Assembly: GCA_963805525.1 (NCBI GenBank)
Contig: CAWDUT010000006.1
Span: 1,488,001 to 1,552,000 of the forward strand
Source: DASQFQ01 sp963805525
Lineage (GTDB): Bacteria > Actinomycetota > Thermoleophilia > Solirubrobacterales > Solirubrobacteraceae
Direction: 5' to 3'
Length of the DNA: 64,000 nt
Part shown: positions 43,301 through 50,168 of the stretch, one piece after another
Layout of the letters: each line of letters starts with the position of its first letter
Numbering within the stretch: position 1 is the first letter of the stretch
Notes under the pieces: model-generated
Told to the model about the DNA's origin: nothing
Databases searched by the model: none
What the model saw: only the letters and a program-made list of their open reading frames with translations
Made by a program: the position numbers and the translations under genes

Positions 43301-45132
43301 TCTCCGACCGCATCCGGCTGGTCGCGGCCTACGACCACCGCCACATCTTCATCGACCCCGACCCGGATCCGGACGTCAGCTTCGAGGAGCGCAAGCGGCT
43401 GTTCGGCCTCGCCGGCTCGTCCTGGAACGACTACGACCGGGCCAAGATCTCGGAGGGCGGAGGCGTCTGGCCGCGCACCGCCAAGTGGATCCCGCTGTCG
43501 GAGTCGGTGCAGCGCGCGCTGGGGGTCGAGGACGACTCGATCGCGCCCAACGACCTGATCCGGGACATCCTGCGGGCGCCGGTCGACCTGCTGTGGAACG
43601 GCGGCATCGGCACCGTCGTGAAGGCGAGCGACGAGACCGACGCCGAGGCCCAGGACCGGTCGAGCGATGCGATCCGCGTCGACGCGAGCGAGCTGCGCTG
43701 CCGCGTGGTGGGGGAGGGCGGCAACCTCGGGCTGACGCGCCGCGCCCGGGTCGAGTTCGCACGCGGCGGCGGCCGCATCAACGCCGACTTCATCGACAAC
43801 TCGGCGGGCGTCGACTGCTCCGACCACGAGGTCAACCTGAAGGTCCTGCTCGGGCTGGCGGAGGCCGCGGGCGAGCTGACGCGCCCGGACCGCGACGCGC
43901 TGCTGCGCGACGTCGAGGAGGACGTCGTCGAGCACGTCCTCTACGACTCGTTCCTGCAGGCGCAGATCATCGCCCAGGAGACGCGGCGCTCCGGCTCGCG
44001 GCTCGACGCCTACGAGGACCTGATGGTGGGGCTGGAGGAGGACGGGCTGCTCGACCGCGCCTCCGAGGCGCTGCCCTCGGGCGAGGAACTGGCCGAGCGG
44101 CGGCGCGCGGGGCGGGGGATGGAGCGGCCGGAGCTGTCGCTGCTGCTGACGTACGCGAAGCGGCGAGTGAAGCTGTCGCTGCTCGAGTCCTCGCTGCTCG
44201 ACGATCCGTGGCTCCAGCGCGACCTGCACGGCTACTTCCCGCAGCCGGTGGTCGAGCGCTTCGGCGCGCTGCTGGCGGAGCATCCGCTGCGGCGCGAGTT
44301 GCTCGCCACCATCAACGCCAACCTCGCCGTCAACGCGCTCGGGCCGGTGTTCGTCTCCCAGATCATGGCCGAACGCGGGGTCCGGCCGGCGGAGGTCGTG
44401 AAGGCGTACCGGATCGCGCGCGAGGTCGTCGGCGCCGAGGCGGACTGGGAGGCGATCGAGGCGCTCGAGGGCAAGGTCGAGCCCGAAGTGCAGGCGGAGC
44501 TGATGGGCCGCGTCGACATGCTCGTCGACGCGATCACCCGCTGGTATCTCGTCGAGGGCGCCCCGGGCGACCTCGCGTCCACGATCGAGGCGGGGCGCGA
44601 GGGCTTCCTCGAGCTCGCGGAGGCAGCGCCCGGGATCGGCGGCGAGGAGCTGCAGGAGGCGCGCCGCGAGGTCGCCGAGCGCGCGATCGCGGCGGGGGTG
44701 CCCGAGGACATGGCGAACACGCACTCGCTGCGGCTCGGGCTCGTCCACGCGCCGGCGGTCGCGGCGGTGGCCCGCGCGACGGACCGCTCGGTGGCCGACG
44801 TGGCGCGCGTGTTCGTGGCGATCGGCGAGCGGCTGCCGCTGAACGAGCTCGAGGAGGCGCTCGGCGCGCTGCCCGCCTCCCGCCGGATGGAGCGCTGGGC
44901 GCTCCAGGCCGCGCGCGAGGACGCCCGCCACGCACGCTGGGACATCGCCGAGCGCGCGCTCGAGGGCCCGCAAGGCGGCGACCCCGAGGAGGCGCTCGAC
45001 GCATTCCTGGCCGCCCACAGCGAGGAGTGCCGGCGCCTCGGTGCGTTCATGCGCACGCTCTCACGCGAGGGCGAGACCGACCTGGCGGGGTTGGCGCTGG
45101 CGGTCCGGCAGCTGCGCGAACTAGCGGAGTAA
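40381..45132 (+). CDS. NAD-specific glutamate dehydrogenase, 180-kDa class
   Basis: 1583 residues, the size of the large actinobacterial/proteobacterial NAD-GDH family. A long N-terminal region with ACT-like regulatory parts (to about 700) precedes the catalytic core: RGGIRWSDRMDYRTEVYGLM (near 795), PDGAKGGFYLK (near 823, catalytic Lys), and the NAD-binding VVGIGDMSGDVFGNGML (near 957). It oxidises glutamate to 2-oxoglutarate and ammonia, a catabolic direction, and is usually allosterically controlled. It starts 1 bp after pckG. A 1600-codon open frame on the opposite strand is a shadow of its codon use. Confidence 0.96.
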   Translation: MTAGASLLDLIGERTSSERAPAVRAFAEAFLRRLSADGADGTLAPDALCGEIVGAFEFASARGAEPIAVRAFTPTLAEHGYETPGSVVETNTEDWPFLVDSVSAALRGRGIGIHRALHPIVGVERDADGEIEAVLHPREATRRESVMHFDLDRRLTPGQLAGLEEALRKVLSDVRATVKDFPAMADRARRMVQLAGAGAARYSDEEVDETVAFLEWLLRDNFIFLGYREYRFRDEAISVVPDSGLGILSDVSGSTYAKPVPVDSLSAGVRARALEGDLLIVSKTNRLSRVHRPVRMDYVGVRRISPDGEIVGEARMLGLFTTKAYSEPASQTPLLHRKLRQILRSEDLIEGSHDYKASVSLFDSFPKDELFAASTDDLRGAVVALLALQGEQVRLLGRRDPDTRSASLIVALPRSRYDGDLLKRLLVLFRERFKTDAVDHHLVLGEGDRVQVHFRVHAADGLVDLDFRELEREVVAATRTWDDELRAALVARHGELQGRALATEWSARFPRYYKASTTASLAVHDIGCFARLQALGEPFVVGLQNESDERGERTRVGLYKSGGKVELSAAMPMLEDLGLRVLEEVPTRLAGGDGDTWVQDFGVLGPGDKPIDLDAHGARMADCISAVWRGDAESDPLNRLVLAAGLDWRQIEILRAYRKYRQRIGSRFTESYQNDTLVENAALTADLVKLFELRFDPEHERDEAAEKAMRGGILAALDKVESLDHDRILRNQLGLIEATLRTNAYRRGRGAMSFKLRSADVPAIPEPAPLVEIYVYSADMEGIHLRGGRIARGGIRWSDRMDYRTEVYGLMRAQLTKNAQIVPDGAKGGFYLKHRPADPSELREEVQRQYVAYVRALLDVTDNLVDGEVVHPPDTRVLDDDDTYLVVAADKGTATFSDTANSVSEDYGFWLGDAFASGGSSGYDHKKLGITARGAWESVKRHFLELELDVAKDPFTVVGIGDMSGDVFGNGMLLSDRIRLVAAYDHRHIFIDPDPDPDVSFEERKRLFGLAGSSWNDYDRAKISEGGGVWPRTAKWIPLSESVQRALGVEDDSIAPNDLIRDILRAPVDLLWNGGIGTVVKASDETDAEAQDRSSDAIRVDASELRCRVVGEGGNLGLTRRARVEFARGGGRINADFIDNSAGVDCSDHEVNLKVLLGLAEAAGELTRPDRDALLRDVEEDVVEHVLYDSFLQAQIIAQETRRSGSRLDAYEDLMVGLEEDGLLDRASEALPSGEELAERRRAGRGMERPELSLLLTYAKRRVKLSLLESSLLDDPWLQRDLHGYFPQPVVERFGALLAEHPLRRELLATINANLAVNALGPVFVSQIMAERGVRPAEVVKAYRIAREVVGAEADWEAIEALEGKVEPEVQAELMGRVDMLVDAITRWYLVEGAPGDLASTIEAGREGFLELAEAAPGIGGEELQEARREVAERAIAAGVPEDMANTHSLRLGLVHAPAVAAVARATDRSVADVARVFVAIGERLPLNELEEALGALPASRRMERWALQAAREDARHARWDIAERALEGPQGGDPEEALDAFLAAHSEECRRLGAFMRTLSREGETDLAGLALAVRQLRELAE

Positions 45133-45142
45133 GCGCGGCGGG

Positions 45143-45574
45143 CTACTCGTCGTCGTCGCCGCCGTCGCGGATGTCCTCCGCGACGCGCTGCTTGAACGGC
45201 TCGAGCTTCTCGTACAGCTCGTCGGGCGCGAGCGCCTCCTCGGGCTCGGAGGAGCCGAGCAGCCATGGAGCGGCCTCGACCGCGGTATTCCAGGCCACTT
45301 CGTCGGGGTCGGAGTCGTCCTGCGCCGCCGCGGCGGCGGGCTCCGGCTCGGCCGCGGGCTTGACGGCGTCGAGGTAGACGTTCTGGAAGCCGTTGCGCTC
45401 CTGCTCGTGGTACTCGAGCGTCGCGCGCTTGCCCTGGTTGCGCTCGGCCTGCTCGCCGATGCTGGGGCGGAACGTCGTGTACTCGCGGCCGTCGGCGTCG
45501 CGGACGACGAAGCGCGTGTTGCCGTTGCGGGTCTCGGACCGCTCGACCGCTGCGATGGTCGTCTGGGTCTCCAC
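45143..45574 (-). CDS. OB-fold-like small protein with acidic tail
   Basis: 143 residues. The first about 70 residues form a five-strand beta pattern (TIAAVERSETRNGNTRFVV, EYTTF, GKRATLEYHEQE, FQNVYLDAV), close to OB-fold single-strand or sugar-binding domains. The second half is acidic and Ala/Glu/Asp-rich. Many small actinobacterial proteins of this kind are annotated as hypothetical; a nucleic-acid-binding role is possible from the fold alone. GTG start; TAACAC 6 nt upstream. Its stop is 11 bp from the gdh stop, convergent. It may follow the MOSC gene in one transcript. Confidence 0.68.
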   Translation of the reverse strand: METQTTIAAVERSETRNGNTRFVVRDADGREYTTFRPSIGEQAERNQGKRATLEYHEQERNGFQNVYLDAVKPAAEPEPAAAAAQDDSDPDEVAWNTAVEAAPWLLGSSEPEEALAPDELYEKLEPFKQRVAEDIRDGGDDDE

Positions 45575-45590
45575 GACCCCGTGTTACCCG

Positions 45591-46406
45591 CTAGAGCGGC
45601 TCCACACGATCCCCGATGGCGATCGCGCCGTCGCTGAGGACGTCGGCGCGCAGCCCGCCGCGGTGGACGAGGTCGGGCAGGATGCCCGGGTGGGTGAGGC
45701 GCTGGAGGTGGGCGCACGGCTCGCAGAGGCGGCGGCCGACGCACTCGGCCTCGCCGACGCGGAAGCGCCGGCCGACGAGCGCGTTGAGGTCGATGCCGCG
45801 GGTGACGACGTTGCGGCGGGCCTCGGCGGGCGGGAGGCCGAGCTCGTCGACGACCTCGCCCTCGATCAGCGTCAGGTCGTGGCCGTCGGAGTAGGGGTTG
45901 GAGAACGTGCCCTCGTGTGTGAAGTAGCGGTCGCCCTCGAGGCCTCGGCCGGCGTGGGCCTGCGCGCTGTCGACGAGCTCCATCGGCGCCTCGGCGGCGG
46001 CCGCGATCGCGAGCGCCTCGATCGTGCCGTCGGCGCCTCGCTCGCTGGGAGCGGCCGTGAGGTGGTGGCGGGCGACCACGTACCCGGCCTCAACGTCCGC
46101 GAACTCGCCGCCCAGCGGCGTCCAGGCGAGCCCACCCGGCGGCGAGCCGTAAGCGACCGCGGCCCGGTCGCCTTTGAGGAGGGCGAGCCACGGCCCGGGC
46201 CACGCGAACTCCTTCGGCCGCTCGATCGGCACGAGCCCGAGCCCGCGCGTGGCGAGCCAGACACGCCACGCGGTCCACGGCTCGGGATGGTCGGCCGGGG
46301 GCGCAGGGACCTGAGAGGTCTCGATCTCGAGGATCGCGGCCAGGCACGCGGCGACCGAGCGGCTCAGCGGCGGCAGATCCTCGGGCGGGAGAGCGGCGGT
46401 GCGCAT
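45591..46406 (-). CDS. MOSC-domain protein with N-terminal extension
   Basis: 271 residues. The C-terminal half is a MOSC domain: HAGRGLEGDRYFTHEG (near 152), GHDLTLIEGEVVDEL, ARRNVVTRGIDLNALVGRRF (near 195) and the catalytic CEPCAHL (Cys, near 228). MOSC domains bind a pyranopterin molybdenum cofactor or carry a sulphur group. The about 90-residue N-terminus (WRVWLATRGLGLVPI, FAWPGPWLALL) is an extra domain I do not recognise. ATG 46406 has TAGAGT 6 nt upstream (leaderless type). The window has a second MOSC protein fused to a reductase at 54340. Confidence 0.8.
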   Translation of the reverse strand: MRTAALPPEDLPPLSRSVAACLAAILEIETSQVPAPPADHPEPWTAWRVWLATRGLGLVPIERPKEFAWPGPWLALLKGDRAAVAYGSPPGGLAWTPLGGEFADVEAGYVVARHHLTAAPSERGADGTIEALAIAAAAEAPMELVDSAQAHAGRGLEGDRYFTHEGTFSNPYSDGHDLTLIEGEVVDELGLPPAEARRNVVTRGIDLNALVGRRFRVGEAECVGRRLCEPCAHLQRLTHPGILPDLVHRGGLRADVLSDGAIAIGDRVEPL

Positions 46407-46443
46407 GCCGGGACTCTAAGCCGAGGGATCGGCGTGGGTGGCC

Positions 46444-46473
46444 GGCGGGTCCTGTCAGGAAATGGGACCCGCC
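46444..46473. other. 9-bp hairpin followed by a T-tract
   Basis: GGCGGGTCC (46444-46452) and GGACCCGCC (46465-46473) form a perfect stem around a 12-nt loop; gtcgacttttctcc follows on the plus strand. As no plus-strand gene ends just upstream, it is not an obvious terminator. It may be a leftover terminator of a lost gene or an operator of the MOSC gene. Confidence 0.45.
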
Positions 46474-46589
46474 GTCGACTTTTCTCCTCGCCTCCGCGGG
46501 TCGGCGCGCCTCGCCGAGGCCGAAAAGCTCGCCGGCCCGAAGCGCCCTTTCCTGCCACCCACCGGAAGAACGTTTACGGCTCAGGGTCC

Positions 46590-46724
46590 GTGCGCCTCAG
46601 GGGGGCCTTGCCGGCGAGTGCTGCATCTACGGTCCCGCCGCTCGAGGTCAAGGTCGGGCGGGTCGGGATCAACCGCCCCACCGGCCAACGTGTCGGCTGG
46701 CGTCGCGATCTATGCCGCGGCTAA
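46590..46724 (+). CDS. Possible 44-residue ORF with RVGINRP motif
   Basis: GTG to TAG encodes 44 residues, Arg-rich, with RVGINRPTGQRVGW near the C-terminus. The heptapeptide RVGINRP recurs in a second tiny ORF at 47230; the two DNA copies differ at three places, all at third codon positions and all silent, which suggests protein-level selection. There is no Shine-Dalgarno or -10 box at the usual spacing, so the start is uncertain. Confidence 0.3.
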   Translation: MRLRGALPASAASTVPPLEVKVGRVGINRPTGQRVGWRRDLCRG

Positions 46725-46894
46725 ATCCTTCCGCTCGCGTGTTACCTCCACGACGCGCCCGTGTTGGAACTGTCAGACGCGCGCATCACGGCCGATTCGC
46801 GCACTGCATTCTGAGTGAAGGTCACGGCCCGGCTCCTTGCCTGCGCTGCGGCTCAAACCGGCCTGCGCCCACCACCTCCAAACCAGAAAGACAC

Positions 46895-46963
46895 ATGCTC
46901 AAGTACCTCGCCGTCTACGCCCGCACCTGCGGCGTGGAAGTCCGTGGGGTCGGTGCTCGTTGA
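46895..46963 (+). CDS. 22-residue ORF heading a coupled tiny-ORF cassette
   Basis: ATG to TGA encodes MLKYLAVYARTCGV plus eight further residues. Its stop overlaps the TTG start of the zinc-ribbon ORF as TTGA. The upstream sequence (CCAGAAAGACAC) gives only a weak ribosome-binding site. Support comes from the chain of overlapping starts and stops, not from similarity. Confidence 0.3.
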   Translation: MLKYLAVYARTCGVEVRGVGAR

Positions 46964-47100
46964 CCTGCCGCCTGTGCGGGAAGCCCAGCCAGACCACCCT
47001 CTGTCCCGACTGCCGCGACGAGGTGTCGCGCAAGGTCATCGACGCCGTGCGCGATGCCACCACGATCCGCAAGCGCTACGACCTGCCGCCACCGGCATGA
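46960..47100 (+). CDS. 46-residue zinc-ribbon small protein
   Basis: Starts at TTG inside TTGA and encodes TCRLCGKPSQTTLCPDCRDE followed by a basic helix (SRKVIDAVRDATTIRKRYD). The C-x2-C ... C-x2-C pattern is a complete zinc ribbon or rubredoxin-like knuckle. Such tiny proteins can bind nucleic acid or regulators. The stop overlaps the next ORF as ATGA; both begin with TCRLCG, so the pair may have arisen by duplication. The TTG start and small size keep confidence moderate. Confidence 0.5.
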   Translation: MTCRLCGKPSQTTLCPDCRDEVSRKVIDAVRDATTIRKRYDLPPPA

Positions 47101-47198
47101 CCTGCCGGCTCTGCGGCGCGCGCAGCCTGGGCCACGACCCGTTCTACGTCGAGCCGAAGCCACCGAAGTCCATCAGCAAGGGCGACAAGCCCAAGTAG
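47097..47198 (+). CDS. 33-residue half-zinc-ribbon small protein
   Basis: ATG within ATGA, overlapping the previous stop. It encodes MTCRLCGARSLGHDPFYV and a Lys/Pro-rich tail ending KGDKPK. Only one C-x2-C pair is present, so it would need a partner to bind zinc, perhaps the preceding ribbon protein, whose first six residues after the start are the same. Function unknown. Confidence 0.48.
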   Translation: MTCRLCGARSLGHDPFYVEPKPPKSISKGDKPK

Positions 47199-47229
47199 TC
47201 ATCACCGAGCCCTCCCATGGGGCGTTGCC

Positions 47230-47307
47230 ATGCCGGCTCGGCCGAGTCGGCGCGTCGGCATCAACCGGCCCAGGCGCACGCCGGTCCCCGCGCCCGAGGG
47301 TGGCTGA
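47230..47307 (+). CDS. Possible 25-residue ORF with RVGINRP motif
   Basis: ATG to TGA encodes 25 residues with the sequence MPARPSRRVGINRPRR and a Pro-rich end. The RVGINRP heptapeptide is shared with the ORF at 46590, with only synonymous differences in the DNA. No clear ribosome-binding site. It may be the edge of an eroded larger gene. Confidence 0.3.
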   Translation: MPARPSRRVGINRPRRTPVPAPEGG

Positions 47308-47433
47308 CGCACCCTGCAGGGCGGTCTCGGCCTAGAGGTCGCGATAACTCCAAGCGCGGCCCCACAACCCGCAGTTGAGTTTGGTCTACGTCTAGCCTCC
47401 CGCCGCTGCGAGTGCCGCTTTCGGGTGTTGCTT

Positions 47434-48375
47434 CTATGTCAATTCGAGGCTGCCCGTCGGCGTGTTGCAGTGGATCGTGACGGTCCGCGGGCGGGGCGTT
47501 CGAGTGCTGGTGGGGATGGGGGTTGCGGGGTCGGGCTGGAGGAGGTGCCAGACGCGGCGAGCGAGGTGGCGCTTGAGGCAGCGGATGGCGTCGCGGCGGG
47601 TCTTGCCCTCGGCTTGCTTGCGCGCGAGGTAGGCGGCGGTCTCGGGGTCGAGACGACCCTTGGTGACGGCCAGGCGGTGCAGGGCGCAGTTGAGCTGGCG
47701 GTTGCCGCCGCGGTCGAGGCGGTGGCGTTGGGTTCGTCCGGAGGAGGCGGGGATCGGTGCCGAGCCGGCGGTTCGGGCGAGCTTGGCGTCGGTCGCGAAG
47801 CGCTTGACGCCAGCGGTCTCGCCGAGCAGCTTGGCGGCCATCAGTGTGCCGCAGCCCCGTTCGGCGAGCAGTCTCGGCGCGAGCGCGGAGACGAGTGCGG
47901 CGAGCTCGTGCTCGAGCTCGTTGATCGTCCGCGTGAGCTCTCGGATGCGCCGCAGTTCATCGCGCGCGATCCGGACGCGCGCGCTCTGCTCGGCGCGGGT
48001 CAGCCGGCTGCCGAGGCGTGTCGGCCAGTGGATGGTGCTCAGCGCGCGCGGTGGGATCTCGGTCTCGGGCCAGAGGTCGTGCAGGTGCCGGCGCAGGTCG
48101 TTGCTCAGCGCGGTGCGCTGCGCGACGAGCCGTTCGCGGTGATCGACGAGCAGCCGGACGTCGAGCTCCGGTCCGGCCAGCTGCGCGACTGGCAGCGTCT
48201 CGAGACCTTCGCGCAGCGCGGCGCGCGCGATCGCGACGGCATCGATCGCATCAGACTTGCCCGACTCCGCGCGGCCTTGCGCGCGTTGCCGGTCAGCTTT
48301 GGCGCGATCCGGACGACGGCCTCGCCGCGGGGTCTGTCCGATGAAGTGTGTGTGGTCGTGGTGATCGACCACGTG
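47434..48375 (-). pseudogene. IS110-family transposase remnant B (C-terminal part, frameshifted)
   Basis: The C-terminal two-thirds of an IS110-type transposase: GKSDAIDAVAIARAALREG (end of the DEDD domain, near 48260), a coiled helical linker, and the Transposase_20 region with PIPASSGRTQRHRLDRGGNRQLN, which holds the catalytic Ser. It starts inside the DEDD domain, so the first Asp and Glu are missing. The upstream piece VVRIAPKLTGNARKAAR is in a different frame, with frame changes near 48335 and 48265. The gene is inactive. It ends at a TGA at 47434; the rest of the element's right end is not obvious. Confidence 0.8.
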
Positions 48376-48389
48376 GCTGGGCTCGCCGG

Positions 48390-48797
48390 CCCGGTCGTGA
48401 CGGGAGCCGCGTAGCGGCGAGCGGCGCGATCGGGCCGGCGGCGCATCACCCTGACGCGCTCATCGGGTGCCCAGACCCCGTCGAGCTCGCCCGCCCAGAG
48501 CAGCTTGGCCAAGGTGCGGGCGTCGAGCCGGTCGGTCTTGGCGCGGGCCTGCCGGATCCCGGTGTCGTTCGGTGAGACGACGATCACCCGCGCCACGTGC
48601 GCCTCGAGGATCCGCGCGATCGCCCACGCGTTGCCGGTCACCTCCAACGCGACCCAGTCGCCACGGTCCAGGCTCTGCGCGAACAGCTCCAACGTCTCCG
48701 GGCGCGTCTCGATCCGACCCGCCGAACGCAGCCGACCCTCCTCGACGATCGCCACCTCACAGAAGTCGCGATGCACATCCAGCGCTACCGCTCGCAC
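48390..48797 (-). pseudogene. IS110-family transposase remnant A (N-terminal part)
   Basis: The N-terminal DEDD domain of a different IS110 transposase: GTG start at 48797, AVALDVHRDFCEVAIVEEG (Asp), WVALEVTGNAWAIARIL (Glu), then KTDRLDARTLAKLLWAG (Asp pair), and VWAPDERVRVMRRR, after which the homology stops. Because remnant B has its own GKSDAIDA segment, the two are separate elements joined end to end and not one gene. The catalytic Ser part of A is missing. Confidence 0.78.
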
Positions 48798-49106
48798 CCG
48801 TCCCCCTCGCTCGACGTCGACATGGGGGAGAACTGGTGGGCAAACGACATCGACGGATCCGCGCTCGCAGCGCAACCAGGCAAGTCGCAGGGGCGGCCAC
48901 TGAAAAGCCCGGGCTCGAAGCCCATCGCGCAAAGCGGCCTGCCCAACCTGCGTTCTCCCAAAAGGCCCCTGTCCCAGTCAGCCGAACCTAAGCCGCCGAC
49001 CGGATGACACCGGCGCCTTCACCGAGCAGTTTCATGCCGCGAGAAGCAGGATCGGCCGCACCAACAGCCTGGCGAATGGGTCTTCCTGCGGGGGGTGCCC
49101 ACGCGC
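48798..49106. other. Non-coding end of the IS110 remnant (possible bridge-RNA region)
   Basis: 309 bp between the start of transposase remnant A and the immunity-like gene. No credible ORF. IS110 elements have a long non-coding end upstream of the transposase that is transcribed as a structured guide (bridge) RNA. Here a nested AGCCCGGGCT (48907-48916) and GGGCT-CGA-AGCCC (48912-48924) give strong local hairpins. Whether they form a bridge RNA cannot be said without the intact element. Confidence 0.4.
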
Positions 49107-49646
49107 TCAGCATTGGAACACCGACCAGCAGATGTCGTTCCGCAACCGTTGGTCGTCGACGACGAGGTCGTGGATCGCGTCCGGAAGCTGCTCGCGTTGC
49201 CACCGGCACTCAAGTCGCCCTGCTCGCTCACCCTCGTCTTCAGGTGCGGCAGCGCGAGCCGCCTTGATCGCATAGGCGGCCGCTCCGAGCTCGTGCGCGG
49301 CGACGTGCGGGACGACCGCGGCCTGGCCGGCGGCGTACGCGGCATGCCGCGCTGCCCCGCGCAGATCTCTCGCCGCAGCCTGTGCACGGCCGGCCGCCTT
49401 GCGGGCCTGGGTCATCTTGACCTCACCATGCACCCAGGCGCGAGCATGCTCGATCGCCTGACGCGGCCGTGGATCCTCGGGGCGATCCGACTCGAAGCAG
49501 TCGAGAACATGCTCCGCGCACGCTGCCGCCCACAGAGCCAGGAGCTGGTGGTCGGCATCGGTGAGCGTCCCGCCGCGGCGGATCGTCACGAGGCGAGGAT
49601 CGCGGACCTTCGGGAGGATCACGCGCCCACACCTATCACCCCGCAT
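49107..49646 (-). CDS. Putative immunity-like protein
   Basis: 179 residues, alpha-helical and His/Ala-rich. The N-terminus RGDRCGRVILPKVRDPRLVTIRRGG and HQLLALWAAACAEHVL (near residue 33), then QAIEHARAWVHGEVKM and LRGAARHAAYAAGQAAVV match a family commonly annotated as putative immunity protein in actinobacteria. No toxin gene is found nearby, so it is orphan here. The ATG at 49646 has no clear ribosome-binding site. It sits beside insertion-sequence remnants in the accessory patch. The true function of the family has not been established. Confidence 0.7.
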   Translation of the reverse strand: MRGDRCGRVILPKVRDPRLVTIRRGGTLTDADHQLLALWAAACAEHVLDCFESDRPEDPRPRQAIEHARAWVHGEVKMTQARKAAGRAQAAARDLRGAARHAAYAAGQAAVVPHVAAHELGAAAYAIKAARAAAPEDEGERAGRLECRWQREQLPDAIHDLVVDDQRLRNDICWSVFQC

Positions 49647-49780
49647 CCGGTCGATTCGCGATCAGCCGCCAGGGCGGAGAGCGACGTCCGCCGCGCGACT
49701 TGCGCGCGGACTCGGGAGCAGCGACGGTTACGCTGTCGCCGGGCGCCGAACGGGCGCCGCCGCCAACAAGGGGGTTGACC

Positions 49781-49963
49781 ATGCCCATCGTCACCGTCGA
49801 GCAGTCGCCGCGTGACATCGAACGCAAGCGCCGGCTCGTCGCCGGCATCACCCAAGCGTTCGTCGACGCCTATGAGGTGAGTCCCGAGCACGTTCAGGTG
49901 TTCATCCACGAGGTCGAGCACCAGAACTGGGCGAAGGGCGGCAAGCTCGCGGCGGACCAGTAG
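49781..49963 (+). CDS. 4-oxalocrotonate tautomerase-family protein
   Basis: 60 residues, starting MPIVTVEQSPRDIERKR. After removal of Met the amino-terminal Pro is the catalytic base of the tautomerase superfamily, and the length is typical for hexameric 4-OT-like enzymes. They isomerise keto-enol or act on small unsaturated acids. AAGGGGG lies 6-7 nt before the ATG. It appears monocistronic and is followed by about 200 bp of non-coding DNA. Confidence 0.85.
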   Translation: MPIVTVEQSPRDIERKRRLVAGITQAFVDAYEVSPEHVQVFIHEVEHQNWAKGGKLAADQ

Positions 49964-50168
49964 CCCGTAGAGGAAGCTGCTGCTTGCGCGAGAAGCGCGA
50001 CCATCCCCGGGACGTGTGACCGGACCCGGCGACCACGATCGGGGCTGCGGCCTCGTCCCGAGCGTTGGACCACCATCTCGCGCGGCGTTTCCCACAACTT
50101 GTGCGCCCGTCACCGGTTGATGTTGGGCCGTGGCCATCGGCCGCGGTGGACAAGAACCGGCAAGCACA

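Larger units (their letters stand above)
46407..46894. other. Gene-poor stretch before the tiny-ORF cassette
   Basis: 488 bp between the MOSC start and the first coupled small ORF. It holds the hairpin at 46444-46473 and a possible 44-codon ORF at 46590-46724, with codon use unlike nearby genes. The remaining sequence shows no recognised gene, tRNA or clear promoter. It looks like accessory DNA next to the insertion-sequence remnants. Confidence 0.5.

Noticed and set aside
46444..46473. An intrinsic terminator for a plus-strand gene.
   Set aside because: No plus-strand gene ends just upstream; the nearest genes are on the minus strand. It is kept only as an unexplained hairpin.
47434..48932. 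One intact IS110 transposase with a frameshift.
   Set aside because: The DEDD second-Asp segment occurs twice (TDRLDART in one part and KSDAIDAV in the other), so two separate elements are present and neither is complete.
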